DNA from: Thermoplasmata archaeon
GTDB taxonomy: Archaea > Thermoplasmatota > Thermoplasmata > Thermoplasmatales > Thermoplasmataceae
DNA: 28,557 nucleotides
Direction of reading: 5' to 3'
NCBI GenBank assembly: GCA_021811525.1
Contig: JAJZOK010000039.1
Span: 1 to 28,557, forward strand
In this document: piece by piece, positions 7,994 to 16,992 of the stretch
Layout: the number at the start of each line of letters is the position of its first letter
How positions within the stretch are numbered: the stretch's first letter is position 1
Position numbers and translations under genes: made by a program
Notes under the pieces: model-generated
Seen by the model: the letters and a program-made list of their open reading frames with translations, nothing else
Database searches by the model: none
What the model was told of the DNA's origin: nothing

Positions 7994-9361
7994 CTAATCC
8001 TTCCACCAGATAGTTTCCTCTCCACGATCCTCAATTGTTATGCCCATTTCCCTAAGGTTCTTCCTAATTTCATCTGCACCAGCAAAATCCTTCTTTTCCC
8101 TCATTGAACGCCTCAGTTTAAGGAGAAGGCCAACTAGAGATTCACTGGTGGAATCCCCTTTCTTTTCAGGGATTATCCCTGTGAAGCTATCAAGCCATTC
8201 GATCGCTTCTAGAGCGAATTCCTTTTCAACAATTGTTAAATTTTCTAATTTGGAATTCCAGTCATTTATATTCATTAGTAAAGTCTTGAAAAGGTTCCTA
8301 AACTCAAAACCGTATTCAAAAACAGTCTTTAGTTGTTCTATATATGGATTTTCCCCTCTTTTTACTCTATGTTTCATTTCAAATTTCAGTTTTTCATAAA
8401 TAGTTTTTATTGTGCTAATATTTGCCCTGGCTTCATTCATCAGCTCAGGGGAAAAGCTAACAGTGGTCCTGAACTGGACATTGAGGAGGGCATACCTAAG
8501 TTCTTCAGGGAGGTAATCCTTCAGGACGCTCCTGATGGTGATGTAGTTTTTCAGGGACTTGGACATTTTTTCCTCGTTGACATTGAGCATTGCACTGTGT
8601 ATCCAGTATCTGGCCAGAAGTGGCTGCCCACTGATGGACCTTTCAAGTGCGATCTCCGCTTCGTGATGAGGAAAAATCAGGTCAGTTCCACCACCATGGA
8701 TGTCGTATGTTGGCCCGAAGTACTTCTCAGTAATAGCCGTATCTTCTATGTGCCACCCTGGCCTCCCTCTGCCCCAGGGGGATTCCCAGTAAGGTTCTCC
8801 CGGCTTCATCTTCTTCCATATGACAAAGTCCCTTGGATCATGCTTCTCTTCAGTGGATTCCACCCGGGCACCTGCCCTGAGAGATTCCGGATCCTGGCCA
8901 GAGAGTTTCCCATAGTCGGGGAACTTTACAACACTGAAATATACCCCATCAGATGTTTCATATGCAAGGCCCTTTTCAACGAGGATCCTGATCTGCCGTA
9001 AAATCTCAGATATATGGCTGGTAGCTTTTGCATAAAAATTGACACTGTCTATCTTCAGAGTCTTCATGATATCCATATATTCTTCAGAATATCGATTTGA
9101 AATGACATCATAAGGAACATTCTCCTCATTTGCCCTGTTGATGATCTTGTCGTCTATGTCCGTGATATTCTGGAGATAGAATACACTGTAACCCTTGACC
9201 CTGAGGTATTTCACTACAGAGTCAAAAAATGTATATGTTCTCGCATGGCCTAAGTGGAAACTATCCTGAACAGTGGGGCCGCACACAAATACCTTAATAA
9301 CGGCACCGGGGTCAAGCTCCAGCTTTTTTTCCTTCCTGGACAGAGTATCATAAGCCAACAT
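7994..9361 (-). CDS. cysS: Cysteinyl-tRNA synthetase
   Basis: Class I synthetase of 455 residues that charges tRNA-Cys. It shows the CGPTVQD entry loop with Cys27, the HLGH form of the HIGH motif at 36-39, and KMSKS at 265-269. Zinc ligands known from the E. coli enzyme are Cys28, Cys209, His234 and Glu238; the matching residues here appear to be Cys27, Asp207, His232 and Glu236. The third-shell motif thus reads GWHIED instead of GWHIEC, a change at a metal ligand. The rest looks intact and of normal length, so the enzyme is presumably functional. It heads the operon with nicotinamidase and nicotinate phosphoribosyltransferase. Confidence 0.95.
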   Translation of the reverse strand: MLAYDTLSRKEKKLELDPGAVIKVFVCGPTVQDSFHLGHARTYTFFDSVVKYLRVKGYSVFYLQNITDIDDKIINRANEENVPYDVISNRYSEEYMDIMKTLKIDSVNFYAKATSHISEILRQIRILVEKGLAYETSDGVYFSVVKFPDYGKLSGQDPESLRAGARVESTEEKHDPRDFVIWKKMKPGEPYWESPWGRGRPGWHIEDTAITEKYFGPTYDIHGGGTDLIFPHHEAEIALERSISGQPLLARYWIHSAMLNVNEEKMSKSLKNYITIRSVLKDYLPEELRYALLNVQFRTTVSFSPELMNEARANISTIKTIYEKLKFEMKHRVKRGENPYIEQLKTVFEYGFEFRNLFKTLLMNINDWNSKLENLTIVEKEFALEAIEWLDSFTGIIPEKKGDSTSESLVGLLLKLRRSMREKKDFAGADEIRKNLREMGITIEDRGEETIWWKD

Positions 9362-9413
9362 TTATGCTGGTATATATTGAGGCTTTGCTAAAAATTTGTC
9401 CTTTTCAAAAAGT

Positions 9414-10016
9414 TCACTTCTGGGATCCGAAAATGGCATCATGATTTGCATTCAAAAGCGTTTTTACCCTGTCAGAAAGAGTTTTGGAGCCAATGCAGAG
9501 AACCTCCTCCTTTTCAATGTCGATCACGGAAATGGTTGCATTCCTTATTTTCAGGCCATAGCTTTCCAGTTCATCAAGGCCAAGATACATGGAAATAGCA
9601 GACCTGATGGGAAATTCATGGCTAACCAAGATCCAGTTCCCTTCAACTTCGCTGAATACTTCCCTGAACCTTTTCTGGTGTGATTCCCAGGTTTCCATGC
9701 CAAGTTCCTTCCTGCTGAGCCTAGGTATTTGGTGCATAGGGGTGTTGTTGAACCGGCCCATGCCTGATTCAACAATGCGCGGTTCCACGAATTCAGATAT
9801 CCCGATGGTTGAAGCTATGATTCCGGCAGTTTCCCTGGCTCTCTGCACAGGGCTTGTTGCGATGAAATTAACTCTTATGGGGGCAAGTTCCTGAGCTGCT
9901 TTCCTTGCCTGGTTTCTCCCTTCCTGAGTAAGTGGATAGCCGGTGTAATCTGCAGATATTATGTTCCTTACGTTTGTCTCACTTTCTCCGTGCCTGACAA
10001 GAATGGCAACACCCAC
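9414..10016 (-). CDS. Histidine phosphatase family protein (phosphoglycerate mutase-like)
   Basis: A 200-residue member of the histidine phosphatase superfamily. The phosphohistidine motif LVRHGESETN lies at residues 6-15 (His9), the conserved Arg appears in TSPVQRARETA, and the second histidine is in LVSHEFPIR. The substrate is not evident; members include cofactor-dependent phosphoglycerate mutases, phosphatases of sugar phosphates and nucleotide-loop phosphatases. It begins with GTG: an in-frame stop lies four codons upstream and no ATG fits. A TATA box is centred 26 nt before it, so the mRNA is leaderless. It is divergent from the DUF255 gene and ends 52 bp from the cysS start, on the same strand but with its own promoter. 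Confidence 0.85.
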   Translation of the reverse strand: MGVAILVRHGESETNVRNIISADYTGYPLTQEGRNQARKAAQELAPIRVNFIATSPVQRARETAGIIASTIGISEFVEPRIVESGMGRFNNTPMHQIPRLSRKELGMETWESHQKRFREVFSEVEGNWILVSHEFPIRSAISMYLGLDELESYGLKIRNATISVIDIEKEEVLCIGSKTLSDRVKTLLNANHDAIFGSQK

Positions 10017-10036
10017 ATATACATATTAAAGACCTG

Positions 10037-10047
10037 ATATTTAAATT
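10037..10047 (-). promoter_or_regulatory. TATA box of the histidine phosphatase gene
   Basis: On the minus strand this reads AATTTAAATAT and is centred 26 nt before the GTG at 10016. It supports that start codon and a leaderless transcript. Confidence 0.6.
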
Positions 10048-10165
10048 ACCTCAATACTGCTCCCATTATCTGGAGATTTCCAGCATTTCAGCCTTGCTTC
10101 AATAATGATTATAAGGGGATCATGACTTTTCCATAAACTGGAAACCCAATATTGCGGTGTAAATC

Positions 10166-12238
10166 ATGGTTGACAATGAACATACAAACAGGCTCATTAA
10201 TGAGAAAAGCCCCTATCTGCTTCAGCATGCACATAATCCCGTAGACTGGTATCCATGGTCTGAAGAAGCTTTCAGAAGGGCAAAGGAAGAGAACAAGCTT
10301 GTTTTCCTGAGCATAGGATATTCCACCTGCCACTGGTGCCATGTCATGGAGAAGGAAAGTTTTGAAAATGAGTACGTGGCAAGGGAACTGAACGACCTTT
10401 TTGTTTGCATCAAGGTTGACAGGGAGGAAAGGCCTGACATTGACAGCGCATATATGACAGTAAGCCAGATGATGACAGGCACTGGAGGGTGGCCACTCAA
10501 TATTATCATGACGCCGGAAAAGGTCCCGGTGTTTGCACTAACATACATACCCAGGGAGAGCCGGAGAGGAATGGTGGGAATCATTGACCTCACCAGGCAA
10601 CTTAAGGAGCTCTGGACGCAGGGCAGGGAGGAAGTGGAGAGAAGGGCTGAAGAAGTCATGAATAACCTGAGGAGAGTTACACAAAGCAGAAAGGGGGAAT
10701 CTGTGAACCAGGAAACCATCGATGCCATGATTTCACAGCTTAAACAGAGCTATGACAGTGAATATGGCGGTTTCGGGAATGCCCCTAAGTTTCCGTCGCC
10801 ACAAAATCTCATGTTTCTCCTGAGGGCATACAGGAAATCCGGGGACAGAGAACTCCTTGAAATGGTTAAGAAGACCCTAATTTCAATGAGAATGGGGGGC
10901 ATTTATGACCACCTTGGATTCGGGTTCCACAGATATTCAACCGATGCCGGATGGTTCCTTCCCCATTTCGAGAAAATGCTCTACGACCAGGCACTTCAGA
11001 TGATGGCCTATACTGAAGCATATCAGGTTACAGGTGAGAAGCTGTTCAGGGATGTGGTTTACGAGATTGCATCCTTCATGGAGAGAGAAATGACTTCCCC
11101 GGAGGGTGGATTCTACAGCGCAATCGATGCAGACAGTGAAAACGAGGAGGGAAAGTTCTACACGTGGAGAGGGACAGAGATCCTCCAGCTTCTTGGGAAA
11201 GAGGAAGCTGATATCTTCATGTCGGTTTATAATTGCGATCTCTCCGGAAACTATATTGAGGAGGCAACCGGAAGGAATACTGGCAAAAATATACTTTTCC
11301 TGAACCGTACCCTTGAAAGTGAAGCTGGCAGGCTTGGTCTGCCTGCTGAAGACTTAAAGCAATTGCTAGACAGGAGCAGGGAGAAACTGTTCCAGTACAG
11401 AGCAGGAAGGACACGCCCACATCTAGATGACAAGATACTCACCGATAATAATGGCCTGATGGTTGCAGCTCTGTCCAAAGCACATAAGGCATTTGGAGAA
11501 GAGGCCTTCCTTTCTTCGGCGAAGAAGGCCGCTGATTTCCTTCTCGAAAAGATGTACCGTGATGGGCGCTTGCTGCACAGGTACAGGGATGGGGAAAGCG
11601 CCATCAACGGATATCTGGATGACTATGCCTTTTTTGCATTCGGCCTCATAGAACTGTTCGAGAGCACAATGGATGTGAAATACATCGAGGTGGCCAGGAA
11701 ACTCTCAGAGACGGCAGATTTACTGTTCAAGGACGAGAAAGAGGGAGGGTATTTTGGTTCACCTTCTGACGGGGAAGTCCTGCCGGTGAGGATGAAAGAG
11801 GGGCACGACGGAGCAATCCCATCCGGGAACTCCGTCCAGATGTTGAATCTACTGAGAATGGGGACAATTCTCTCTGACCTCAGGTTGAAGGAAGCAGCAG
11901 ATTCAGTTGCAGATGCATTTTCATCGGATATTCAAAGGGGAGCCATGTACCACTGTTTCATGGGTATAGGAATCATGTACTCCTTAAATTCAAATTATCT
12001 GGTGAAGATCGGGGAGAAACATCCCCTTTCCAGGAAAGCCCTGAAGTACATGCAGCAGAAATACGAACCCTTTGCTGAACCGCTGTTTCTAAGCGATGAT
12101 AATTCAAGACTGGTTGAGATATTGGGAGAGACTTCTTCTGCAGGAGATGCACACAGCAAAATACTCGTCTGCATAGATAAGAACTGTTTCCCACCTGCGG
12201 AAAACATTGAGAAGCTCAAGGAACTAATCAAGAATTGA
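10166..12238 (+). CDS. Thioredoxin-fold DUF255 protein (YyaL/SPATA20 family)
   Basis: A 690-residue protein of the broadly conserved YyaL/SPATA20 family. The N-terminal thioredoxin-like domain (about residues 1-170) starts with the signature [20 protein letters not shown] and has a redox-type CHWC motif at Cys55 and Cys58, followed by the conserved VDREERPD and GGWPLN segments. The remainder is an alpha/alpha-barrel, glycosidase-like region with [16 protein letters not shown] and DDYAF motifs. The physiological reaction is unknown in any organism I know of; a thiol-redox or sugar-epimerase-related role has been suggested only by fold. The start is the ATG at 10166, with GGTG about 9 bp upstream. 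There is no signal peptide, so it is cytosolic. It appears monocistronic. Confidence 0.92.
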   Translation: MVDNEHTNRLINEKSPYLLQHAHNPVDWYPWSEEAFRRAKEENKLVFLSIGYSTCHWCHVMEKESFENEYVARELNDLFVCIKVDREERPDIDSAYMTVSQMMTGTGGWPLNIIMTPEKVPVFALTYIPRESRRGMVGIIDLTRQLKELWTQGREEVERRAEEVMNNLRRVTQSRKGESVNQETIDAMISQLKQSYDSEYGGFGNAPKFPSPQNLMFLLRAYRKSGDRELLEMVKKTLISMRMGGIYDHLGFGFHRYSTDAGWFLPHFEKMLYDQALQMMAYTEAYQVTGEKLFRDVVYEIASFMEREMTSPEGGFYSAIDADSENEEGKFYTWRGTEILQLLGKEEADIFMSVYNCDLSGNYIEEATGRNTGKNILFLNRTLESEAGRLGLPAEDLKQLLDRSREKLFQYRAGRTRPHLDDKILTDNNGLMVAALSKAHKAFGEEAFLSSAKKAADFLLEKMYRDGRLLHRYRDGESAINGYLDDYAFFAFGLIELFESTMDVKYIEVARKLSETADLLFKDEKEGGYFGSPSDGEVLPVRMKEGHDGAIPSGNSVQMLNLLRMGTILSDLRLKEAADSVADAFSSDIQRGAMYHCFMGIGIMYSLNSNYLVKIGEKHPLSRKALKYMQQKYEPFAEPLFLSDDNSRLVEILGETSSAGDAHSKILVCIDKNCFPPAENIEKLKELIKN

Positions 12239-12270
12239 GATATTATTAAAATTTAAATTTTAATTGAAAA

Positions 12271-12762
12271 TTATATTTGCTGGTTCATGGTGAATGTGGC
12301 GATTGTTCCCTGGGTCTTGAGGTCCACTATCCTTACCTGGCTGATGTTCTGGTCTCCATGAACATTAGGTACGCCCGAAATCAGTGCTACTGTGGAAACA
12401 CCGAAGTATTGCGGGCCCTTAACAGTTATATTCCATAACCCTCCAACATTTGAAGCGTTTGGCTGATCTGCTGATAGCAGGTCGTAATATACGCTGTTAT
12501 TGGTAGTTGTAATGACCATCTGCACCTCAGAAAGGCTAATGTTGCCACCGTACTGCACGACGTACATCTGGTAAACCGGCGGGCTATTGGCCACTTCATT
12601 GACTTGAATTGAAGCCTGCGGTGTTGAAATTCCAAGGAAAGTAGTATAGCCGCCCAAGATTGTATAAAGAGTGGCAGCGAGCACTACGGTTATTGCTACG
12701 AGCAAAATTGTCGCTATGATTGGAGAAACTGCCTTGTCATCTTTGAGTATGACTTTTTTCAT
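12271..12762 (-). CDS. Archaeal type IV pilin-like surface protein
   Basis: A 163-residue secreted pilin. The N-terminus has a short charged leader ending in KDDKA followed by VSPIIATILLVAITVV, the class III signal of the archaeal pilin N-terminal family (PF07790), cut by a PibD-type peptidase just before the hydrophobic helix that forms the pilus core. The rest is a beta-rich globular domain. Five N-X-S/T sequons (Asn74, 88, 102, 111, 139) suggest heavy N-glycosylation. The ATG at 12762 is preferred over a GTG three codons upstream because GGTG precedes the ATG, though at a short distance. A TATA-like element lies about 43 nt upstream. No pilus ATPase or membrane platform gene is nearby, so assembly must rely on genes elsewhere. 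Confidence 0.85.
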   Translation of the reverse strand: MKKVILKDDKAVSPIIATILLVAITVVLAATLYTILGGYTTFLGISTPQASIQVNEVANSPPVYQMYVVQYGGNISLSEVQMVITTTNNSVYYDLLSADQPNASNVGGLWNITVKGPQYFGVSTVALISGVPNVHGDQNISQVRIVDLKTQGTIATFTMNQQI

Positions 12763-12958
12763 TTGCACCACACTATAGAGTAAAATCTATACCTTAGCTC
12801 CATACTTAAAACTTATCACAGTTAATACGAAAAATTCGCCCTAAGACCTACATAATAGAGTGGCGCCTGGCCAATACCATGGGGAATTTCCAGTATATGT
12901 ATGGTAGGATGTATCTAAGCTTGCAGAATTTTGTGCATAAATGCCTTTGGAACCCGGA

Positions 12959-13780
12959 TTACTGTGGATTGAATTTCCTTATGCCAGTTTCTGTGCAGAT
13001 CCCATCTATGAGGTCATGGGGAACCTTTTCAAAATACCTGTTCCTGCAACTGCCGTCATCCAATCCCAGTTCTTTGCATGGATGTTCTCTAAATTCAGGA
13101 TAGGTGTCCATTGTCCAATTTTGCTCTTCCTTCATTCCTAGGCCAATGGCATAGTTGCACTTCGAATAGTAGTGCATTGTGGAAAAGAGTGGGAGGGTGC
13201 CAGCCTTGTGTATCAAGGTGCCATCGCCAAGCAGGGAATCACAACCTGCGAGGCATAAATCTGCCTTTCTGCATGCTTCCCCCATTGAGGCATCTGTGAG
13301 TAGTATTGACCTGAGCCCGTTCTTCAGCAATTCCTTGTGGAGATAAACCCCCTCAAACATAGGCCTGCTCTCCAGCACATATACCTCACGGATCCTGCCT
13401 GAATACCTCAAGAATGCCGCAGAAACCTGGGAACTTCTGCTAATTGTTGCCACGCTTACCTCCTTACTGAATAAGGAACTGATTTTTTTAAGTGCCATTG
13501 AACTCTGATGATTCATCCTGAGCTGGATTTCCTGGCATTTAACTGCAATATCTTCTCCATCATCCATGGTACTAATGAGCTCTAGGGCCGTGTTTCTTAC
13601 AACCCCCATTCCAGTGAAATATGCGTAAATTCTTTTTGCGTAAGATTTCAGTTTTATATAATCTGATTTAGAGAAATCCTCAAAGAACCTGCATACCTTA
13701 ACAGCCAAATCACTAGAGCCGGAGACGTTGTCTCGCATGATTTCTTCATACCTGGCTTGAATTGGCGTTAGAGATGACAT
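12959..13780 (-). CDS. eIF2B alpha/beta/delta-like protein (archaeal paralog, function uncertain)
   Basis: A 273-residue protein of the eIF2B/ribose-1,5-bisphosphate isomerase/MtnA superfamily. A helical N-terminal half is followed by a Rossmann-like half with SRSS (114-117), VLESRPMFEG (135-144) and GCDSLLGDG (179-187), where Asp181 is the usual conserved aspartate, then a KAGT motif. The catalytic cysteine of ribose-1,5-bisphosphate isomerase would fall near residues 112-116, where the sequence is TISRSS, with no Cys. It therefore resembles regulatory eIF2B-type sequences more than the isomerase. The ATG follows AGGTGA by 3 bp. It lies 28 bp after the amidohydrolase, third in the operon. 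A nucleotide- or sugar-phosphate-binding role is likely; the reaction is unknown. Confidence 0.75.
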   Translation of the reverse strand: MSSLTPIQARYEEIMRDNVSGSSDLAVKVCRFFEDFSKSDYIKLKSYAKRIYAYFTGMGVVRNTALELISTMDDGEDIAVKCQEIQLRMNHQSSMALKKISSLFSKEVSVATISRSSQVSAAFLRYSGRIREVYVLESRPMFEGVYLHKELLKNGLRSILLTDASMGEACRKADLCLAGCDSLLGDGTLIHKAGTLPLFSTMHYYSKCNYAIGLGMKEEQNWTMDTYPEFREHPCKELGLDDGSCRNRYFEKVPHDLIDGICTETGIRKFNPQ

Positions 13781-13808
13781 ACTTCACCTGTTTCAATGGC
13801 TACGCCCT

Positions 13809-14933
13809 TTAAGGGTTCAGCAGGTTACCTTCTGCGACAATGAGCCTGGGTTGAGAATCTAGCTCAAACGGATCCTTGTCCCAAACGGTAAAGGAAGCAA
13901 GTTTTCCCTTCTCAATGGTTCCAAGGTTGTTTATTCCGAGAATTTCAGCTGGTTCCCTGGTGAGTTTTGCAATTGCCTCTTCCCTGGTCATTCCAAACTT
14001 GAGGAAGTGCCTCATTGTGAGGAATAGGTTTCTTTGCAGAATGACGGGGTGGTCTGACATCATGCAGAACTTCACTCCAGAATCCATAATGAGCTTGCAG
14101 TTTCTCCAGCTTTCATGCTTCAACTCCACCTTGTACGGGTGGGAATCAAGAGGGCCGTATACCAGAGGAATACCCCTTGCCTTCATTTCTTTCAGAACTT
14201 CAGGCCTGTAGAAGTCCATGCCGTGATTTATTATGGCCTTGAACCCGAATTCGTCAATCAGGCTCATGAGGACATAGGCATCATCCTCCCTGTGAAGATG
14301 TGTCATAAGCCTCTCTTCTCCCTTTAGGATTCTCATAAAGACTTCATCCAGAGGCTCAATCTCGTCCTGGACCTTCTTTCCAGCCTCTATCATTGAGAGA
14401 AGTTTCCGAGCTTTAATGAGGCGCTCCCTCAGAAGTGCTATGGCCCCCATCCGCGTTGATGGGCGCCTGCCTTCCCATTCCTTGGTACTTCGGGGATTGT
14501 ATCCAAGCGCCGTCTTTATGCCTATGTCCTGGACAAAAGCCTCCTTGATGTTTGAAGCAAACGTCCTAAGTAACACAGCTTTCCCGCCTATGGGGTTTCC
14601 GCTGCCTGGCAGGACCACAGTGTAAAGTACATTGCTTTCCACAGATTCCCTGAAGGCGGTATCGTCCATGTAAACGCTGTGAAGGGCGTTCACAAGTGGG
14701 TATATTGGATCCATGTGTTCATTTGCCTCATCCTCTCCTGAAGGTTCTCCTGCCCTGGCCATGCCAATATGTGCATGTGCATCTATGAATGCTGGAGTCA
14801 CGACACCCTCTGTAAGGATTTCACCTTTGGGCTTAGTCGTGCTTATTTCAACTATGTCTTTCTCGAAGCCTATGTAAACATCCTTCAGGATCTTCCCATT
14901 ATTGTACAGGGTTGCAGCTTTTACATACTTCAT
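13809..14933 (-). CDS. Metal-dependent amidohydrolase (imidazolonepropionase-related)
   Basis: A 374-residue amidohydrolase of the COG1228 group, a TIM-barrel hydrolase with a metal centre. Ligands visible are His53 and His55 (DAHAHIG), His212/His214 (THLHRE), His237 (NHGMD) and Asp294 (MSDHP). The segment LPGSGNPIGGK (108-118) is typical of this group. The substrate is not identifiable; relatives act on imidazolonepropionate, N-acyl amino acids or cyclic amides. The ATG at 14933 is chosen because it lies one base after the aldose epimerase stop and begins the family's first strand; a longer frame would overlap the upstream gene by 29 bp. No signal peptide is seen. Confidence 0.85.
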   Translation of the reverse strand: MKYVKAATLYNNGKILKDVYIGFEKDIVEISTTKPKGEILTEGVVTPAFIDAHAHIGMARAGEPSGEDEANEHMDPIYPLVNALHSVYMDDTAFRESVESNVLYTVVLPGSGNPIGGKAVLLRTFASNIKEAFVQDIGIKTALGYNPRSTKEWEGRRPSTRMGAIALLRERLIKARKLLSMIEAGKKVQDEIEPLDEVFMRILKGEERLMTHLHREDDAYVLMSLIDEFGFKAIINHGMDFYRPEVLKEMKARGIPLVYGPLDSHPYKVELKHESWRNCKLIMDSGVKFCMMSDHPVILQRNLFLTMRHFLKFGMTREEAIAKLTREPAEILGINNLGTIEKGKLASFTVWDKDPFELDSQPRLIVAEGNLLNP

Positions 14934-14934
14934 A

Positions 14935-15786
14935 TTACATGATGTGATCCTTTGTATTTTCAATTTTTGGAACTCTTGATAACCTGAATGTTGCGGAACA
15001 GCGGAATTTTTCCCCTGGCGGAATAGATACTATGCCAATTCCGTTGTTGAATGCATCCGGGGCGGCACTCATGGGCTCTGCTGCAATTGACCCCTTGCCG
15101 GCAAATTGCCCATTGTACAATACCAGATATGGCATGTTGTTATTTTCTAAGACTATTCGCCTGTCCCCAGCAAAAAGCACTGGCGTGCTGTTTGTGATAT
15201 ATGTGTTGTCAAATGGCAAACCGCCTTTGGAACTGAGGGCCTTGGGTTTTATGGCTGTTATGGTGCCATCAGGGAAAAAACCCGATTCGAAGTTGAGCCG
15301 AAGGAGGTTCTGTGTTGACTCTATGGCCCAGGAATCCTTAAACCTGAAATATGGGTGCATTCCTGCCATGAATGGCCCGTTAACGCTGCCCTTGTTCTCA
15401 GCTTCGATATGTATGGAGAATGAATTGGAATTAATTTCAAATTCCAATTTCAGGGACAGTTCTGTAGGATAATTTGTAGTTGAGAGCTTGATGGTGAAAA
15501 TTCCTCTGTTCTCCCCTGCCTTCTCTGTAGCCCAGTCAAGTTCTCTCGTTAGGCCATGGATGCTGTGCTCCCCGCTGTTCTTTGGTAGCAGGTATTGCTT
15601 GCCTTCCCATACATACATTGCGTTTCTGACCCTTCCCGCATAAGGAAGCATAATGGCCATTCCACCATGGGTCTGCACTCCGTCCTCACTGGGTTTCAGA
15701 ATTTCAAGGCCATCCAGAACAAGGGATTTTACATAAGCGCCTTTTTCCATTATTTCCACTGAGCTTCTGCCATCTGCAAGGATCAA
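14935..15786 (-). CDS. Aldose 1-epimerase (mutarotase)-like protein
   Basis: A 283-residue galactose-mutarotase-fold protein that interconverts alpha and beta anomers of sugars. Conserved pieces are LPYAGRV with Arg52, HSIHG with His77, the second histidine in GMHPYF (His144) and the general base Glu237 in AAEPMS. The start is a TTG, preceded by AGGAGA at 7-bp spacing, a strong Shine-Dalgarno for a weak codon; the first internal ATG is 12 codons later and would delete the first beta strand. It heads the operon followed by the amidohydrolase (1-bp gap) and the eIF2B-like gene. The joint context suggests metabolism of a sugar or sugar-nitrogen compound (inference). Confidence 0.85.
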   Translation of the reverse strand: MILADGRSSVEIMEKGAYVKSLVLDGLEILKPSEDGVQTHGGMAIMLPYAGRVRNAMYVWEGKQYLLPKNSGEHSIHGLTRELDWATEKAGENRGIFTIKLSTTNYPTELSLKLEFEINSNSFSIHIEAENKGSVNGPFMAGMHPYFRFKDSWAIESTQNLLRLNFESGFFPDGTITAIKPKALSSKGGLPFDNTYITNSTPVLFAGDRRIVLENNNMPYLVLYNGQFAGKGSIAAEPMSAAPDAFNNGIGIVSIPPGEKFRCSATFRLSRVPKIENTKDHIM

Positions 15787-15932
15787 GATTTATCTCTCCT
15801 GTATTGAATAGGAGTTTAGCTCTCTTAACTTTTTTCCGATTGGCCTTCGCCCAGTGCACTCAACCCAAGGCAAGTCTAATACCCAAGCATACTGCAAATC
15901 GCTAACCTTAATTTTCATTTGCCCCTACTGGG

Positions 15933-16670
15933 ATGTTGAAAGAAATTCAGGTCTTGGATGATGTATTCATATCAGAACTCCACTGCATCTATCTGAGGGA
16001 TATATCAACCGCTGTTGTTTCCGATCTGCACCTTGGCTTTGAGGAAGAAATGAACCTGCATGGCCTCTTCCTTCCAAAACTCCAGAGGGAACATGTCGAA
16101 GGCATGATTGACCGGATCATTGAAAGGTACAACCCCGATAGGCTCATAATAAACGGGGATTTCAAGCACGAATTCTCTAAGAACCTTCCTCAGGAATGGG
16201 ATGATATCATGCATTTCATATCCCGCTATGAGAAACAGTTGAAACTCCATTTTATAAGAGGGAACCATGACAATTACCTTATCACTATCCTGAAGAGAAA
16301 AAACATAGAGATCACCGAAACGTTTGAGGATGACCGATATTATATCTACCATGGGGATCGGGACCAGAAATTCAGGAAAATTACAATTCTTGGCCACGAG
16401 CATCCCTCACTTGTTCTCAGGGACAGAGTCGGAGGAATGTTCAAGATTCCTGCGTTCGTGTTCAACGAAGAATCAAAGATCCTCATTACTCCAGCAATGA
16501 GCTTTTTCTCTTCTGGCACAGATGTTGCACAGAGCCTTTTAAGTGAGGAACACTTTACACCGGTTCTTAGACACACAGATTCCAGCAAGTTCCGGGTGTA
16601 TGGGGTTACCGAGGAATTCGGTCTTGTGGACTTTGGTTACCTCAAGGACATACAGGCCACCAGGCAATAG
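15933..16670 (+). CDS. Archaeal metallophosphoesterase (SbcD/ICC-related)
   Basis: A 245-residue calcineurin-like phosphoesterase. The five metal-binding blocks are in order: Asp31 and His33 in SDLHLG, Asp76 in NGDFKH, Asn111 and His112 in RGNHDN, His140 in YHGD, and His155/His157 in GHEHPS. This compact form without a capping domain matches the archaeal SbcD-related phosphoesterase family. The substrate is unknown; nuclease or phosphodiesterase activity is plausible. It starts at the ATG at 15933 with no clear Shine-Dalgarno and stands alone, divergent from the epimerase operon, with tRNA-Asp following on the same strand. Confidence 0.9.
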   Translation: MLKEIQVLDDVFISELHCIYLRDISTAVVSDLHLGFEEEMNLHGLFLPKLQREHVEGMIDRIIERYNPDRLIINGDFKHEFSKNLPQEWDDIMHFISRYEKQLKLHFIRGNHDNYLITILKRKNIEITETFEDDRYYIYHGDRDQKFRKITILGHEHPSLVLRDRVGGMFKIPAFVFNEESKILITPAMSFFSSGTDVAQSLLSEEHFTPVLRHTDSSKFRVYGVTEEFGLVDFGYLKDIQATRQ

Positions 16671-16751
16671 GAAATTTATTGCCCTTAATGCATTCATTTA
16701 CTCCCCGAAATAAAGAACAAAATGCTTAAAGACCTGCCATATCACCTAATA

Positions 16752-16760
16752 CTTTTAATA
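16752..16760 (+). promoter_or_regulatory. TATA box of tRNA-Asp
   Basis: CTTTTAATA-type sequence centred about 27 nt before the first base of tRNA-Asp, as expected for an archaeal promoter. Confidence 0.55.
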
Positions 16761-16782
16761 AAACCGTGCAATCAACGGTAAA

Positions 16783-16855
16783 GCCCTGGTAGTGTAGCGG
16801 CCTATCATACGAGCCTGTCGAGCTCGTGACTCGGGTTCAAATCCCGGCCAGGGCG
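16783..16855 (+). tRNA. tRNA-Asp (anticodon GTC)
   Basis: Acceptor GCCCTGG (16783-16789) pairs with CCAGGGC (16848-16854), with discriminator G16855. The anticodon stem CGAGC/GCTCG holds the loop CTGTCGA, with anticodon GTC at 16817-16819 and G37. The T arm is CGGG-TTCAAAT-CCCG type. The D stem has G-T and T-T pairs, as is usual in archaeal tRNA-Asp. There is no intron and no encoded CCA. T-rich tracts downstream (from about 16873) could end transcription. Confidence 0.96.
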
Positions 16856-16992
16856 TGTAATTCATCCCGCCTCTTTTAATCCTGAATTTTTTAAGATTAA
16901 TTGATTTTGATATTTTATAAAAAGTCCATTTTGCTTTTTTGAATTATGCAATCATGAATTAATTCCCATACTTAGGTCGATACAGCGCTTTG

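Noticed and set aside
8333..9001. Rightward 222-codon open frame opposite cysS
   Set aside because: Antisense to HIGH-domain coding sequence; composition (many Cys, Phe, Pro) is that of a shadow.
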